This document shows positions 39,404 to 48,024 of a stretch of DNA of 64,000 nucleotides, piece after piece. The notes under the pieces are model-generated. The model saw only the letters and a program-made list of their open reading frames with translations. It was not told the DNA's origin and did not search any database. The DNA is taken from positions 25,482,096 to 25,546,095 of the forward strand of contig OY987308.1 in NCBI GenBank assembly GCA_963920635.1, read 5' to 3'. Position 1 is the first letter of the stretch. Each line of letters opens with the position of its first letter. The DNA comes from Pseudeuparius sepicola (taxonomy: Eukaryota; Arthropoda; Insecta; Coleoptera; Anthribidae). A program made the position numbers and the translations under genes.

Positions 39404-41263
39404 CAGTGCTTTCGAAAAGTAACGAATAAATTCATTATTTCTGAAATTGAGAAGTTTTCGAAAAAATCCTCTGACACGTCGATTTTGTTTTAAAAAAAGG
39501 CACTTTTTGACATACGACTCATATCTGTGACGTCATCGTTGTTCGAGATATGACGTCATCGACAATTTTTTTAAATGGCAACCCCTAATTTTGACCATGC
39601 CATTTGAAAGAGCGTGTCATTCTACATACACATTGTAAAAAATTATGTTGTTACATAACATAAATTTCAAGAAAATAATGTTTGAAGATTTTAAAATTTA
39701 AATTTCACAATACTGAAAATGATAATGATTGTATAAAAAATCAACTAAATTAAATGTTCAAATTGTGCACCATTGGCTGCCTGACAGTAGCCAAGACGAT
39801 TAATAAATTCTTTTTGAACATTATCAATAACTTCAGGAGGTATAAGATGTATCTCGTGACGAATTCTTGCTTTTAAATCTTCTAAATTAACCGGTCCAGT
39901 AACGTATACTTTGCTTTTTAAGTATCCCCACAAGAAATAATCTAGGGGTGTCAAATCAGGCGATCTGGCTGGCCACTCGATCGGCCCCCTTCTCCCTATC
40001 CAACGATTCGGGAACACCTCATCTAAATAAGCACGGACAGGTGCTGCATAATGGGGAGGTGCACCATCTTGTTGAAAGAAAATGTCATTTCTCGGAAGAT
40101 CATGTCCCCCTATATCTGGATATAAAGTTATTAGTGCAGGAATGAGGTCGTCTCGAAGAAAATCCAAATATCTTGCACCAGTTAGGTTGACGTCAAAGAA
40201 ATAGGGACCAAGAATTCTTCCGTCCACTATACCGCACCACACATTCACTTTCTGGGGACGTTGAGTGTGATACTCCATCATCCATCGGGGATTTTCGGTA
40301 GCCCAATAACGGCAGTTTTGCCTATTGACATGGCCGTTCAAAACAAACGTAGCCTCGTCAGAAAAAATTACGTTTTTTACGAAATTATTATCATTATTGC
40401 ATAACTCTTGCATTTGCTCGCAGAATTGATTTCGCCGATCAAAGTCGTCTTCAGATAGCTCATGAACAAGGCATACCTTATAAGGATGATACTTTGCTTT
40501 TTTGATAATTTTATGAACTGTGGACGCTGCCATATTAAAATCAGAAGCCAATTGGTTAAGTTTTGAGTGATGATTTTCTTGTATTGCCAACAAAACATTA
40601 AGTTCATCATCTTCTGATTTTGACGGTCGACCAGATTTAGGAAGATCACGAACATGTCCAAAGTTACGGTACTTAGACTCAATATTGCTTACCATGCTTT
40701 GGCTAATGGGATGTCGATCAGGATGAGTTTCATTAAACAATTCAACTACTTCTTTTTGGGTGCGCATCCTGTCTCCATATCCGATCATACAAAGAATTTC
40801 AATTCGTTCTCGTTCAGTTAATTTAACCATTTTCTTTTCATAAAATGACAAAGCTACTACTTAATAAACACTTCAGACGCACTGCTTTTGCCAAACAAAA
40901 GATAAGAACTAAAGAAATAACTCAAAAAACAAAAAATCTATTTTATAAAGTACAATTTCAAGTTTTTATCTGACAGCAATAAAAAACATTCTCGGTCGCT
41001 AAGGCTACTGTCAGGCAACCTTGATTTTTGACGATGTGTATGTAGAATGACACGCTCTTTCAAATGGCATGGTCAAAATTAGGGGTTGCCATTTAAAAAA
41101 ATTGTCGATGACGTCATATCTCGAACAACGATGACGTCACAGATATGAGTCGTATGTCAAAAAGTGCCTTTTTTTAAAACAAAATCGACGTGTCAGAGGA
41201 TTTTTTCGAAAACTTCTCAATTTCAGAAATAATGAATTTATTCGTTACTTTTCGAAAGCACTG
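39404..41263 (-). mobile_element. Tc1-mariner element, DD41D type, apparently complete
   Basis: 1860 bp flanked by TA on both sides (39402-39403 and 41264-41265). The terminal inverted repeats, 39404-39633 and 41034-41263, begin CAGTGCTTTCG and appear identical over about 230 bp by eye. They enclose one uninterrupted transposase ORF. Long TIRs with a DD41D transposase fit the group described in insects as DD41D/rosa. The near-identity of the TIRs and the intact ORF indicate a young, possibly mobile copy. It is inserted into the reverse transcriptase region of a Penelope-like element. Confidence 0.93.
39745..40830 (-). CDS. Mariner transposase, DD41D (361 aa)
   Basis: The start is the ATG at 40830 (MVKLTERERIEIL); the frame is open seven codons further but only with TTG. 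The N-terminal half carries helix-turn-helix DNA-binding segments with a KSGRPSK linker motif. The catalytic triad is Asp158 (IFSDEATF), Asp255 (FFQQDGAPPHY) and Asp297 (SPDLTPLDYF), with 41 residues between the second and third, hence DD41D; the FLWGYLK motif follows. The ORF is intact to the C-terminal FEHLI. It would catalyse cut-and-paste transposition at TA sites. Confidence 0.95.
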   Translation of the reverse strand: MVKLTERERIEILCMIGYGDRMRTQKEVVELFNETHPDRHPISQSMVSNIESKYRNFGHVRDLPKSGRPSKSEDDELNVLLAIQENHHSKLNQLASDFNMAASTVHKIIKKAKYHPYKVCLVHELSEDDFDRRNQFCEQMQELCNNDNNFVKNVIFSDEATFVLNGHVNRQNCRYWATENPRWMMEYHTQRPQKVNVWCGIVDGRILGPYFFDVNLTGARYLDFLRDDLIPALITLYPDIGGHDLPRNDIFFQQDGAPPHYAAPVRAYLDEVFPNRWIGRRGPIEWPARSPDLTPLDYFLWGYLKSKVYVTGPVNLEDLKARIRHEIHLIPPEVIDNVQKEFINRLGYCQAANGAQFEHLI

Positions 41264-41272
41264 TATACTATT

Positions 41273-41610
41273 CTATACTATCGATTTGAATATAGAAACA
41301 TCTAAGAAAGGTAATTGAATATCATTTTCAATTTTTAGGGTAATATTAATAGAAGGTTCTTGTGAGTTTATAACATTTAATAATGGATTGAATTCATCTA
41401 CTTCATGTTCCCATATAACAAATATGTCATCTACATGTCTCCAGCAAACATTAGGTTGGTGAATCTCATTTTGTTCAAAATCTTCCATGAATAAATTACT
41501 TGTACCCCATAGCCACTCCAAATTCTTGTTGGTAAAATTCATTTCCTAGTTGAAAATAAGCGGTTTTAACACATAGTGTTGTTAGTTCTACTATTGCATG
41601 CATACTCAAA
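41273..41610 (-). pseudogene. Penelope-like reverse transcriptase fragment (palm)
   Basis: Two frames joined by one frameshift and a small deletion: CVKTAYFQLGNEFYQQEFG and AMG, then LFMEDFEQNE, the catalytic HVDDIFVIWEHE, NI-L-IENDIQLPFLDV. The canonical YADD/YVDD box reads HVDD. The coding sequence is cut at its 3' side by the mariner insertion. Confidence 0.82.
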
Positions 41611-42062
41611 TTGTTGTTCCCTAATTTTTTAACCGACTTCAAAAAGAAGGAGGTTATCAATTCGGTTGTATGTTTTTTTTTATGTTTGTTACATCAGAAC
41701 TCCGTTATTTATAAACCGATTTGGACAATTCTTTTTTGTTTTGAAAGGGTATATACCAACAGAATGGTCCCATTTAAATTTGAAGAAAAAATTCCACCCC
41801 TAAGGGTGGACAAATAGGGGATGAAATGTCATATTGAACTGATTTCGATGATTCTCTCTTTATTATTATTATTATTATTATTACAAAGGGATTACTTTAG
41901 GAATGGCCCCATAATAATAATAATATCCTGATATCCTGGATACCCGGTATCTGAGTGAATGTTCCCCGTAGAGGGAGTGCGAATGCCTTTTGGCTAAGTC
42001 GATAATAATAATAAAATGATAATAATAATAATAATAATATAAATTTATTTGCAGTTAGAACA

Positions 42063-42146
42063 TTATAATGAAATGTGTGTAACGTTACACCACGAGGCGT
42101 TAGCCGAGTGGTTTAGTTACACAAGTTTCATTATAATGTTCGTATC
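42063..42146. repeat. Hairpin with a tRNA A-box-like loop
   Basis: CATTATAATGAAA with GTGTAAC pairs with GTTACAC and TTTCATTATAATG. The loop contains TTAGCCGAGTGGTTTA, which resembles the A box of type II tRNAs (Leu/Ser). No B box or cloverleaf follows, so it is not a tRNA gene. Confidence 0.5.
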
Positions 42147-42252
42147 GAACTAGTATCATTCAAAATTTACTCTACGATGCCAAATATATTTTATTCGCAT
42201 ATTTTTGATTTTTCTTAAATACCATTTCTATGACGGTGTAATTATGACACAT

Positions 42253-42327
42253 TTCATTTGGATGTCCCTATGGCCTTCATAATAACACTGAGTGTTATTA
42301 TGAACGCCATAATGATATCCAAATGGC
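42253..42327. repeat. 75-bp hairpin
   Basis: CATTTGGATGTCCCTATGGC through TAATAACAC is followed after a 3-nt loop by GTGTTATTATG, GCCATAATGATATCCAAATG. A stem of about 34 bp with a few mismatches, in pre-miRNA size range but inside repeat-rich DNA. Confidence 0.5.
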
Positions 42328-42335
42328 AATGCTAA

Positions 42336-42758
42336 AATTTTAACAAAAAAATTAAAACCGACTTCAAAAATTTGCGCGTATGCACACTCGACTAAAAATT
42401 TAAAAAAATAACAAAAAATAACACCGACTTCACAAATTTGCCCGTATGCACAATTCAACTAAAATTTTAGAAATATTTTTCTCTTTCTAAATTGAGTTAT
42501 CTTTGGAGTCGGTGACAGTCAAGGCAAGGAATTTAAATCTATTTAGATATGAAATACATCATATCCTACATACATCATAACTTACTGTCACCGACTCCAA
42601 AGATAACTCAATTTAGAAAGAGAAAAATATTTCTAAAATTTTAGTTGAAATGTGCATACGGGCAAATTTGTGAAGTCGGTGTTATTTTTTTTTATTTTTT
42701 AGTGGAGTGTGCATACAGGCAAATTTTTAAAGTCGGTTTTAATTTTTTTGTTAAAAAT
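42336..42758. repeat. Palindromic (fold-back) element
   Basis: The left arm (from GTTAAAATTTTAACAAA) and the right arm (ending TTTTTTTGTTAAAAATTTT) are inverted copies of about 190 bp around a centre near 42550. Shared blocks include CTTTGGAGTCGGTGACAGT and its complement, and AAAATATTTCTAAAATTTTA. Confidence 0.75.
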
Positions 42759-43028
42759 TTTTTTATTCAAAAAAATGATTAATGTTTCTGATAAATGAAT
42801 TTGAGTTTCCTACTAACGGATTAACAATTTTAAGTAAGGACATGGTGAATTTGTTGAACTTACAATAGGGCGAAGATAAATATCGTTATATGTATTTTGG
42901 GTAAACCATATAAGGTTTTTATTTTATCTTGTGGCGAAAAACCCAATTAAAAATTAAATGGATACGCTATTTTATTTACATAATGAAACTCATATAAAAT
43001 CATATCATATGGCGTGAATATTCTTAAT

Positions 43029-44414
43029 TTATATTTTGAAAAAAGAATAATTGAAAATATTCACCATGGTGTTCTTCAAGTGCGTCTCCCACCGCAACAA
43101 ATTCACTTCACTCATGTCCACGGCCCACCTACCCAACTGCCCTATCACCTTCAGGTTCCTGCAGTGTCTGATCAACAACCTGGCGCTGCAGGCTGTCAAA
43201 CATTCCGCCTTTGACAGCCAGAACTCTTCCAACTCCGCGAGTTGGCTTTTTGTGCAGATATCTTCTATGTCGACGTCTCTAAGGTACACCTCGTCGGTGA
43301 GGACGAACCTCCTGATTTTCGGTGCGTTGGTCAACAGGGCCTTAACGAAACTTTTAGTCACTTCGCACGAGAATAACTCCACCACTTGCACGGCTTTAAA
43401 TATCGGTTTGAAAGTTAGTTGCACCTCCCTGCATTTCAGGCTGGTTAAATTTACGCAGAATTCGTCGGAAGTTCCTCGAAAGCCGCCGGAGCAGGTTAGA
43501 TTTACACCGGAGAGTTTCGATGAAGTTATGGAGTTGGCTAGTAGCTCGTTAGGGTGGCTAACTTTGACGTTTTTTAGTTTTTTCAAAATTTTCACGTCGC
43601 TTATGAAAGGTTTCGTCAGATCGATGTCTTCCAATTGTGGGCACGCACTTGCTATTGCCTGAAGAACATCTAAATTTGTACCGCTATCTTTGATACTCAA
43701 CAACTTCGTTCTGTACTTCGGATATCTGTTATTCAACCGTAAAACGGCATGACCCGTAAAGGAATATGTTTTCACGTGCTTCAGGTTTATAAGATTCTTC
43801 AACATGTCTCCGAGAACCTCGAGAGAATCCATGTCAAAGCATATGTCAAGCTTTCCTTTCATGCCAATATCTAGACACGTCAACGAGTCGCTTTTAAAAT
43901 TTCTCAGCACTTCTCCATGTAAAACGGAGGGATGTACGTAACTTATATTCAATGTACTGAGGTGCTTCATGTTGCTAGCAAGCTGTACAACACTGTCATC
44001 TGCTAGATATGGCACCAACAACACTCTGAGGTCGTTGAGATTTTCTAAAAATTCCTCAACCTTCGTATGATCAAATCTTCTCAGGTCTAAGTACCTCAGT
44101 TTTCCCCCGTGGTCCTTGACGTCTTCGAGGATCTCCTGGTGGTACCTCTGGGAGATCACGCTGCAGTCGAGGTGCCTGACGCCGTCCTTGAACAGCACCT
44201 TGAAGCACCTGCACTTGACGCGAGACCTGACGTCCTCGTACGTCATCACCGACGTCAAAATTTCTTCGATAACGTCGACGGTGGCATTTTCAAAATAAGT
44301 CGATAGTTCCGCGTACTGATGGAAGTCCTCCTGCGACACGACTTGCACCAGGTAGTCCACGATGACGTTCTGACACAGATAATTTAGAAAGTAGACGGGT
44401 TTCTTAGGGGACAT
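43029..44414 (-). CDS. Intronless LRR-like protein, paralogue 2 (461 aa)
   Basis: Colinear with the 36926-38365 product over its whole length but strongly diverged. Shared anchors are MSPK, the FKSD-L--L--G--GK-D-C block, K-YSFTG-A, LLTNAP-(I/L)-R and the C-terminal LL--HC-NL-V-GQLG-W. The start is set at 44414 for this reason. An in-frame ATG at 44555 would add 47 residues with a hydrophobic run, but that stretch lies in DNA that is tandemly duplicated upstream (44476-44808 and 44809-45310) and the second copy lacks the ATG, so it is probably 5' UTR. An AATAAA on the minus strand lies about 55 bp past the stop. It faces paralogue 1 tail to tail. Function is unknown; an LRR scaffold or substrate adaptor is possible. 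Confidence 0.85.
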   Translation of the reverse strand: MSPKKPVYFLNYLCQNVIVDYLVQVVSQEDFHQYAELSTYFENATVDVIEEILTSVMTYEDVRSRVKCRCFKVLFKDGVRHLDCSVISQRYHQEILEDVKDHGGKLRYLDLRRFDHTKVEEFLENLNDLRVLLVPYLADDSVVQLASNMKHLSTLNISYVHPSVLHGEVLRNFKSDSLTCLDIGMKGKLDICFDMDSLEVLGDMLKNLINLKHVKTYSFTGHAVLRLNNRYPKYRTKLLSIKDSGTNLDVLQAIASACPQLEDIDLTKPFISDVKILKKLKNVKVSHPNELLANSITSSKLSGVNLTCSGGFRGTSDEFCVNLTSLKCREVQLTFKPIFKAVQVVELFSCEVTKSFVKALLTNAPKIRRFVLTDEVYLRDVDIEDICTKSQLAELEEFWLSKAECLTACSARLLIRHCRNLKVIGQLGRWAVDMSEVNLLRWETHLKNTMVNIFNYSFFKI

Positions 44415-44475
44415 CGCTCTAAAACGGGATGGGACGAACTGACCGGCGAAATTTGGCCTCTGGTCAATTTTTCGG

Positions 44476-45310
44476 CAGGTTGCCAACGAGTAAAAATAGA
44501 TCAAAATAATAACACGAGGTGTAATACTAGGATAGAAATAAATTATAGTTTTCATTTAGGTACATGCGCGGTGGTATAAACTCTGGTAAGATGCACAGTT
44601 CGTTTAGTTTGAGAATGAAGACCCCCTTAAGTTTATATCATACTTTTTTAAATAAATAACTGCAACGTTAGATTTGGGTTAGATCAATGAGACCTAACCC
44701 AACTAGCATAGGTTAGATTAATGAGATCTAACCCAACCCAACTACCATAGGTTAGATCATATAACTGACCTAGGTTAGTTTAAGAGTAACTTTGTTTTTT
44801 ATACGGTCCAGGTTGCCAACAAGTAAAAACAGATCAAAATAATAATATGAGGTACAACACTAGGAAAGAAATAAATTATAGTTTTCAATTTAAGAATGCA
44901 ATTTCCGAGACGTATAGTGCGTTTACTTTGAGAATGTCGCCCCTTTAAGTTTATATCATACCTACTTTTTAAAATAAATAGATAACTAACGTTATAGATT
45001 TAGGTGAGATTAATGCGATCTAACCTAACTACCCTAGGTTAGATCAATGCGATCTAACCTAACTAACAGAGGTGAGATTAATGCGATCTAACCTAACTAC
45101 CCTAGGTTAGATCAATGCGATCTAACCTAACGAACAGAGGTGAGATTAATGCGATCTAACCTAACTACCCTAGGTTAGATCAATGCGATCTAACCTAACT
45201 AACAGAGGTTAGATCAATGTGATCTAACCTAACTAACCTAGGTTAGATCAATATGATCTAACCTAATTAATCTAGGTTAATTTAAGCGTAATTTTGTTTT
45301 TTATAGAAGA
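44476..45310. repeat. Tandem duplication upstream of LRR paralogue 2
   Basis: Copy 1 (44476-44808) and copy 2 (44809-45310) both start CAGGTTGCCAAC and contain AGTAAAAAYAGATCAAAATA, GAAATAAATTATAGTTTTCA, CCTTAAGTTTATATCATAC-type sequence and end near TTTGTTTTTTATA. Both contain the palindromic GATCTAACC repeat, expanded in copy 2. The duplication covers the likely 5' UTR and promoter of the gene. Confidence 0.82.
44690..45290. repeat. 34-bp palindromic minisatellite
   Basis: Alternating A units (GATCTAACCTAACTACCCTA GGTTAGATCAATGC) and B units (GATCTAACCTAACTAACAGA GGTGAGATTAATGC), most regular at 45000-45240. Each A unit is a dyad of TAACCTA and TAGGTTA. A related, irregular stretch is at 44675-44790. 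Confidence 0.88.
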
Positions 45311-46290
45311 AATCGGCGAAATATACTAAAATTATTATAGAGTGTTAAAAATTTAACTGTCAATTGCGTTAAAAAAGTATCTAATAAAAATCAGCGATAC
45401 AAACACTTATGATATTTCGTTGAGCACTCCGCATGGGGACTGGACCTTACCCCTCCGCGTTTGCCGAAAACAATTAACGTCCACAGCCACCTTAGACACA
45501 CTTGCGACCTAAAATATGGGCAAATATGCGCCAAAGTTTCGCCAGTATTGTGTACCTTTTGCTGTCGTGAATTTTCACACGTACCCCGAAAACGAGGCCT
45601 GGTCATATTTTAAGTTGTTACCTTGGGGACGTCAAGGTTGGAACAGGGCTGTAATCATAGAAATTAAGCGATTACCCGAAAAAGGTTTTAAGAGTTCTTA
45701 AGAAGTTCCGAAGGAACTGGGGTTTAAAAATTTACGGTCGGCTTGGAAACAATTTTTGCTGTAGCTCGGAGTTCAATTTTTCTTGGAGGTATTATTGCGT
45801 CGTATAAAATTTATATTGCCCCATCTTGTTCTTTAATAATGTGCCTTGTTCCTCGAAATTAGGGACGTATAATATGATATCCCTGTCGAGGCCCATTTGG
45901 TTTTATTGTAGAAAATATAAAGGCCGCCATTTTACTCCTTACAGTGAGAGTGAGGGTCAAAAACCAACATTATTTTTTTAAAATTTATTATTTCCCTATA
46001 TGTATACGAAAACACTCACTATTTTAATAAATATAACTGATTTTTCTGATTACAAAGAATTTTTAGTATCTTAAATGCACGATATGTTGTGCAACTATTT
46101 TTTTAATGCCCCAAATGGAAGACTATTTTCCGATTTTATAATTTCATCTCCTCCCCTCTAGAAATCGGATGATGTTCCTAATTAAGGACTTTACGCGGCA
46201 GCCTCCGCCTCCTGAATTTTTGAAGGGCTTAGTCAAAGAAAACAAGGGCTGCTTTTAATATTATATTACCCAGCTTAAAGGTACACAGTG
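45311..46290. other. Intergenic, no gene recognised
   Basis: Between the LRR paralogue 2 promoter region and the chitinase 3' end. Mixed composition, no coding signature. ATTAAA on the minus strand near 46254 could serve as chitinase poly(A) signal. Confidence 0.4.
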
Positions 46291-46294
46291 TTCA

Positions 46295-47842
46295 TTAACG
46301 TGTTGTTTTAGGGAAGACGACACGTTTCGGGGTTGTTTTGGGGATAGTCCGATCGAGCGCCGTGTTTATTTTCTTCAGCAGGGGGTAGGCGTTCCCGAAG
46401 TCTCCCCTAAAATCGTCCGTGTCCACCGACCACATCATAATACCACCTAGTTCTCTTCCTAGTGCATAGTCAACCTTAAACGAAATTTTGATTAGTTCTA
46501 ACCATCCAATATACGAAAGTTTGTACCTTTTCTTGGATAGTGTCCTCGTCGTCGTAAGAATACCATTCGTCCTCGCAGTAAGCCCATTTGTTTCCATCCT
46601 CGTATTGAATAGAGCAAGCAGGGTTCAGATTTAACGTTCGAAGAATCTATAATAAAAGGCCAGATTTCGTAAACATTTATGTAATACCCTGTATATTTAC
46701 CTCGTAATATGCCATGAATCCGCTCTCCCTTGTATACGATCCCTGATTTACGTACTGAGTTGAAGTAGGAGCTCCTATACCATTATCGTTTTCGTCTTCG
46801 AGTATAAACGCCCTACCATAAGCTGGTATTCCCAAAATAAGTTTACCCGGCGGTAGGCCTTGATTCAGCCAGAAGTCTACGGATTTTTCCTAAAGAAAAA
46901 ACCTTTTCAAATCTTATTTTACCTAGAATAAAGAACGAGGTATTTACCACTGCGGACATAGGAGAATTTAAACCAGTAACTTCACTAGTTCCAGACGTAT
47001 AATCATATGCCATTAAGTGTACAAAATCTATGGCACTAAAAACATTATCTTAAAACTTTTTTTTTATTTTTATTCTATACTTACTCGGCAAGTGCCGCCA
47101 CGTCATAAGCAGCATATGACAGATTTTCATCTAACGGTACTGCAATTGTAAGTCTAAGCCCCCAAGGTGACAATTTTTCTTTTATAGTCCTCAACAATGA
47201 AACAAAATTGTTTTTGTCTTCTGCCAATCCCCCTCTGCTTGTAGGATACTCCCAATCTAAGTCTAAACCATCAAATCCGTAATAAATCAAGAATTTGACT
47301 ACGCTATCGGCAAAACTTTCGCGGTTTAAGTCGGTATACGCAATCTAAAAAAAAAAATCGTAAATAAATCTTAAAAAAAAATAAACATAAATAGCTACCA
47401 ATGAATATGGTAGAGACCCTGCGTTCCATCCGCCGATGGCTAGTGACGTTCTAAGGCAAGGATTTGTTTCTTTGAGGGCAGTAATATTGCTGAAACCTCC
47501 TGCAAATTTAATTTATTTAAAATATATTTTTTTTGTATTTTTTATAATTTACCCAGTGTTGTATCTGCGTTATCGTCCAAGGACGTGATTCTAAAACTAA
47601 GGTCCAGTCCAGCAAAAGTATAAATAATAGTTGTACATAACGTTGGATCTATTAGATCGGAGGTGAATTGACCTATGCTTGGCCTATATATAGACCAACT
47701 ACCCCAATAACATACTACTTCGTTTTTGGTGTCTAAAAATTTTATTTTGATTTTTCTAAAAAAAAAGTTTTGTTTTGTACATACCACATTCTTGAGAACT
47801 TACAACAGTGAGAAATACGGAAAATAATACTAGTTTAAACAT
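46295..47842 (-). CDS. Secreted chitinase, glycoside hydrolase family 18 (391 aa)
   Basis: Eight exons: 47842-47785, 47732-47553, 47499-47399, 47344-47085, 47035-46948, 46889-46701, 46646-46527 and 46474-46295. All junctions are GT-AG and in phase; the last intron is only ~52 bp. A signal peptide (MFKLVLFSVFLTVVSSQ) precedes a single GH18 barrel with VVCYWGSW near residue 26, LAIGGWN at 99-105, the catalytic FDGLDLDWEYP with Glu145, LMAYDY at 207-212 and GGIMMWSVDTDDF near the end. The DxxDxDxE motif is intact, so it should cleave chitin; imaginal-disc growth factors, which lack the glutamate, are excluded. It has no serine/threonine linker or CBM14 chitin-binding domain. It ends about 40 residues after the barrel in a basic tail. 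It probably acts on cuticle or peritrophic chitin; the insect chitinase group is uncertain. Confidence 0.93.
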
Positions 47843-47890
47843 CTTTAATTTACAATACTTTAGGTACTAAATCTATTATCTGTTTGTATG

Positions 47891-47897
47891 TTTTATA
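47891..47897 (-). promoter_or_regulatory. TATA box of the chitinase gene
   Basis: TATAAAA on the minus strand, about 50 bp upstream of the chitinase ATG at 47842, which would leave a 5' UTR of roughly 20 bases. The whole gap to the upstream gene's stop codon is only about 180 bp, so the core promoter must lie here. Confidence 0.5.
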
Positions 47898-47994
47898 ATA
47901 CTTGACTACTGTATCTAAATCCCCTAAGATATCCTGAAGATTGAGATTAGAATTTTATTTATTCTAATCATTTAAACCTAGGTACCTATTTCCT

Positions 47995-48000
47995 TTTATT
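47995..48000 (-). terminator. Polyadenylation signal of the protease homologue
   Basis: AATAAA on the minus strand, 24 bp after the TGA at 48025-48027, ahead of the chitinase TATA box. Confidence 0.55.
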
Positions 48001-48024
48001 TATCGATTACATATTTAATGTAAT

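Larger units (their letters stand above)
41622..42758. mobile_element. Composite repeat with AACCGACTTC-type ends
   Basis: The left end reads AACCGACTTCAAAAAG at 41624; the right end reads AAAGTCGGTTTTAAT at about 42730, an inverted match. The interval contains (TTA)n at 41858-41883, a LINE-like 3' tail ending TGGCTAAGTCGATAATAATA at about 41985-42010, ATA-rich repeats to 42050, two hairpins (42063-42146 and 42253-42327) and a large palindrome (42336-42758). It looks like several small elements nested at the 5' side of the Penelope remnant. The single-element interpretation is weak. Confidence 0.45.
39083..42962 (-). mobile_element. Penelope-like retroelement remnant, interrupted by later insertions
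   Basis: Minus-strand reverse transcriptase pieces lie at about 41610-41273 (CVKTAYFQ, a frameshifted GVAMG, LFMEDFEQNE, HVDDIFVIWEHE, LPFLDVSIF) and continue past the mariner at about 39400-39170 (KPTHTKSYFHF, then HHIRVIKSLYDRAK in another frame). The order VDD-FVIWEH, LPFLDV, KPTHT, H-----V--L-DRA is the Penelope RT palm and thumb signature. No GIY-YIG endonuclease domain was found. A ~30-bp sequence is repeated in inverted orientation at both outer ends (39083-39115 and 42930-42962), possibly inverted terminal repeats, though I cannot rule out conserved 3' flank of the two LRR genes. It is dead: several frameshifts, two nested insertions and a truncated 5' part. Confidence 0.75.

Noticed and set aside
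41858..42050. CRISPR-like spacing of TTA/ATA repeats
   Set aside because: Simple microsatellite runs next to a LINE-type tail; no repeat-spacer structure, and the DNA is eukaryotic.
42090..42125. tRNA gene suggested by the A-box-like TAGCCGAGTGG
   Set aside because: No acceptor stem, anticodon arm or B box; the sequence is the loop of an inverted repeat.
44415..44555. 47-codon N-terminal extension of LRR paralogue 2 with a hydrophobic run
   Set aside because: It lies in tandemly duplicated upstream DNA whose other copy lacks the ATG, and the paralogue begins at MSPK.
46475..46597. Continuous minus-strand frame reading through the last chitinase intron
   Set aside because: It is out of frame with exon 7; the chitinase frame itself reaches a stop in the intron, and splicing the 52-bp intron restores the conserved GGIMMWSVDTDDF.
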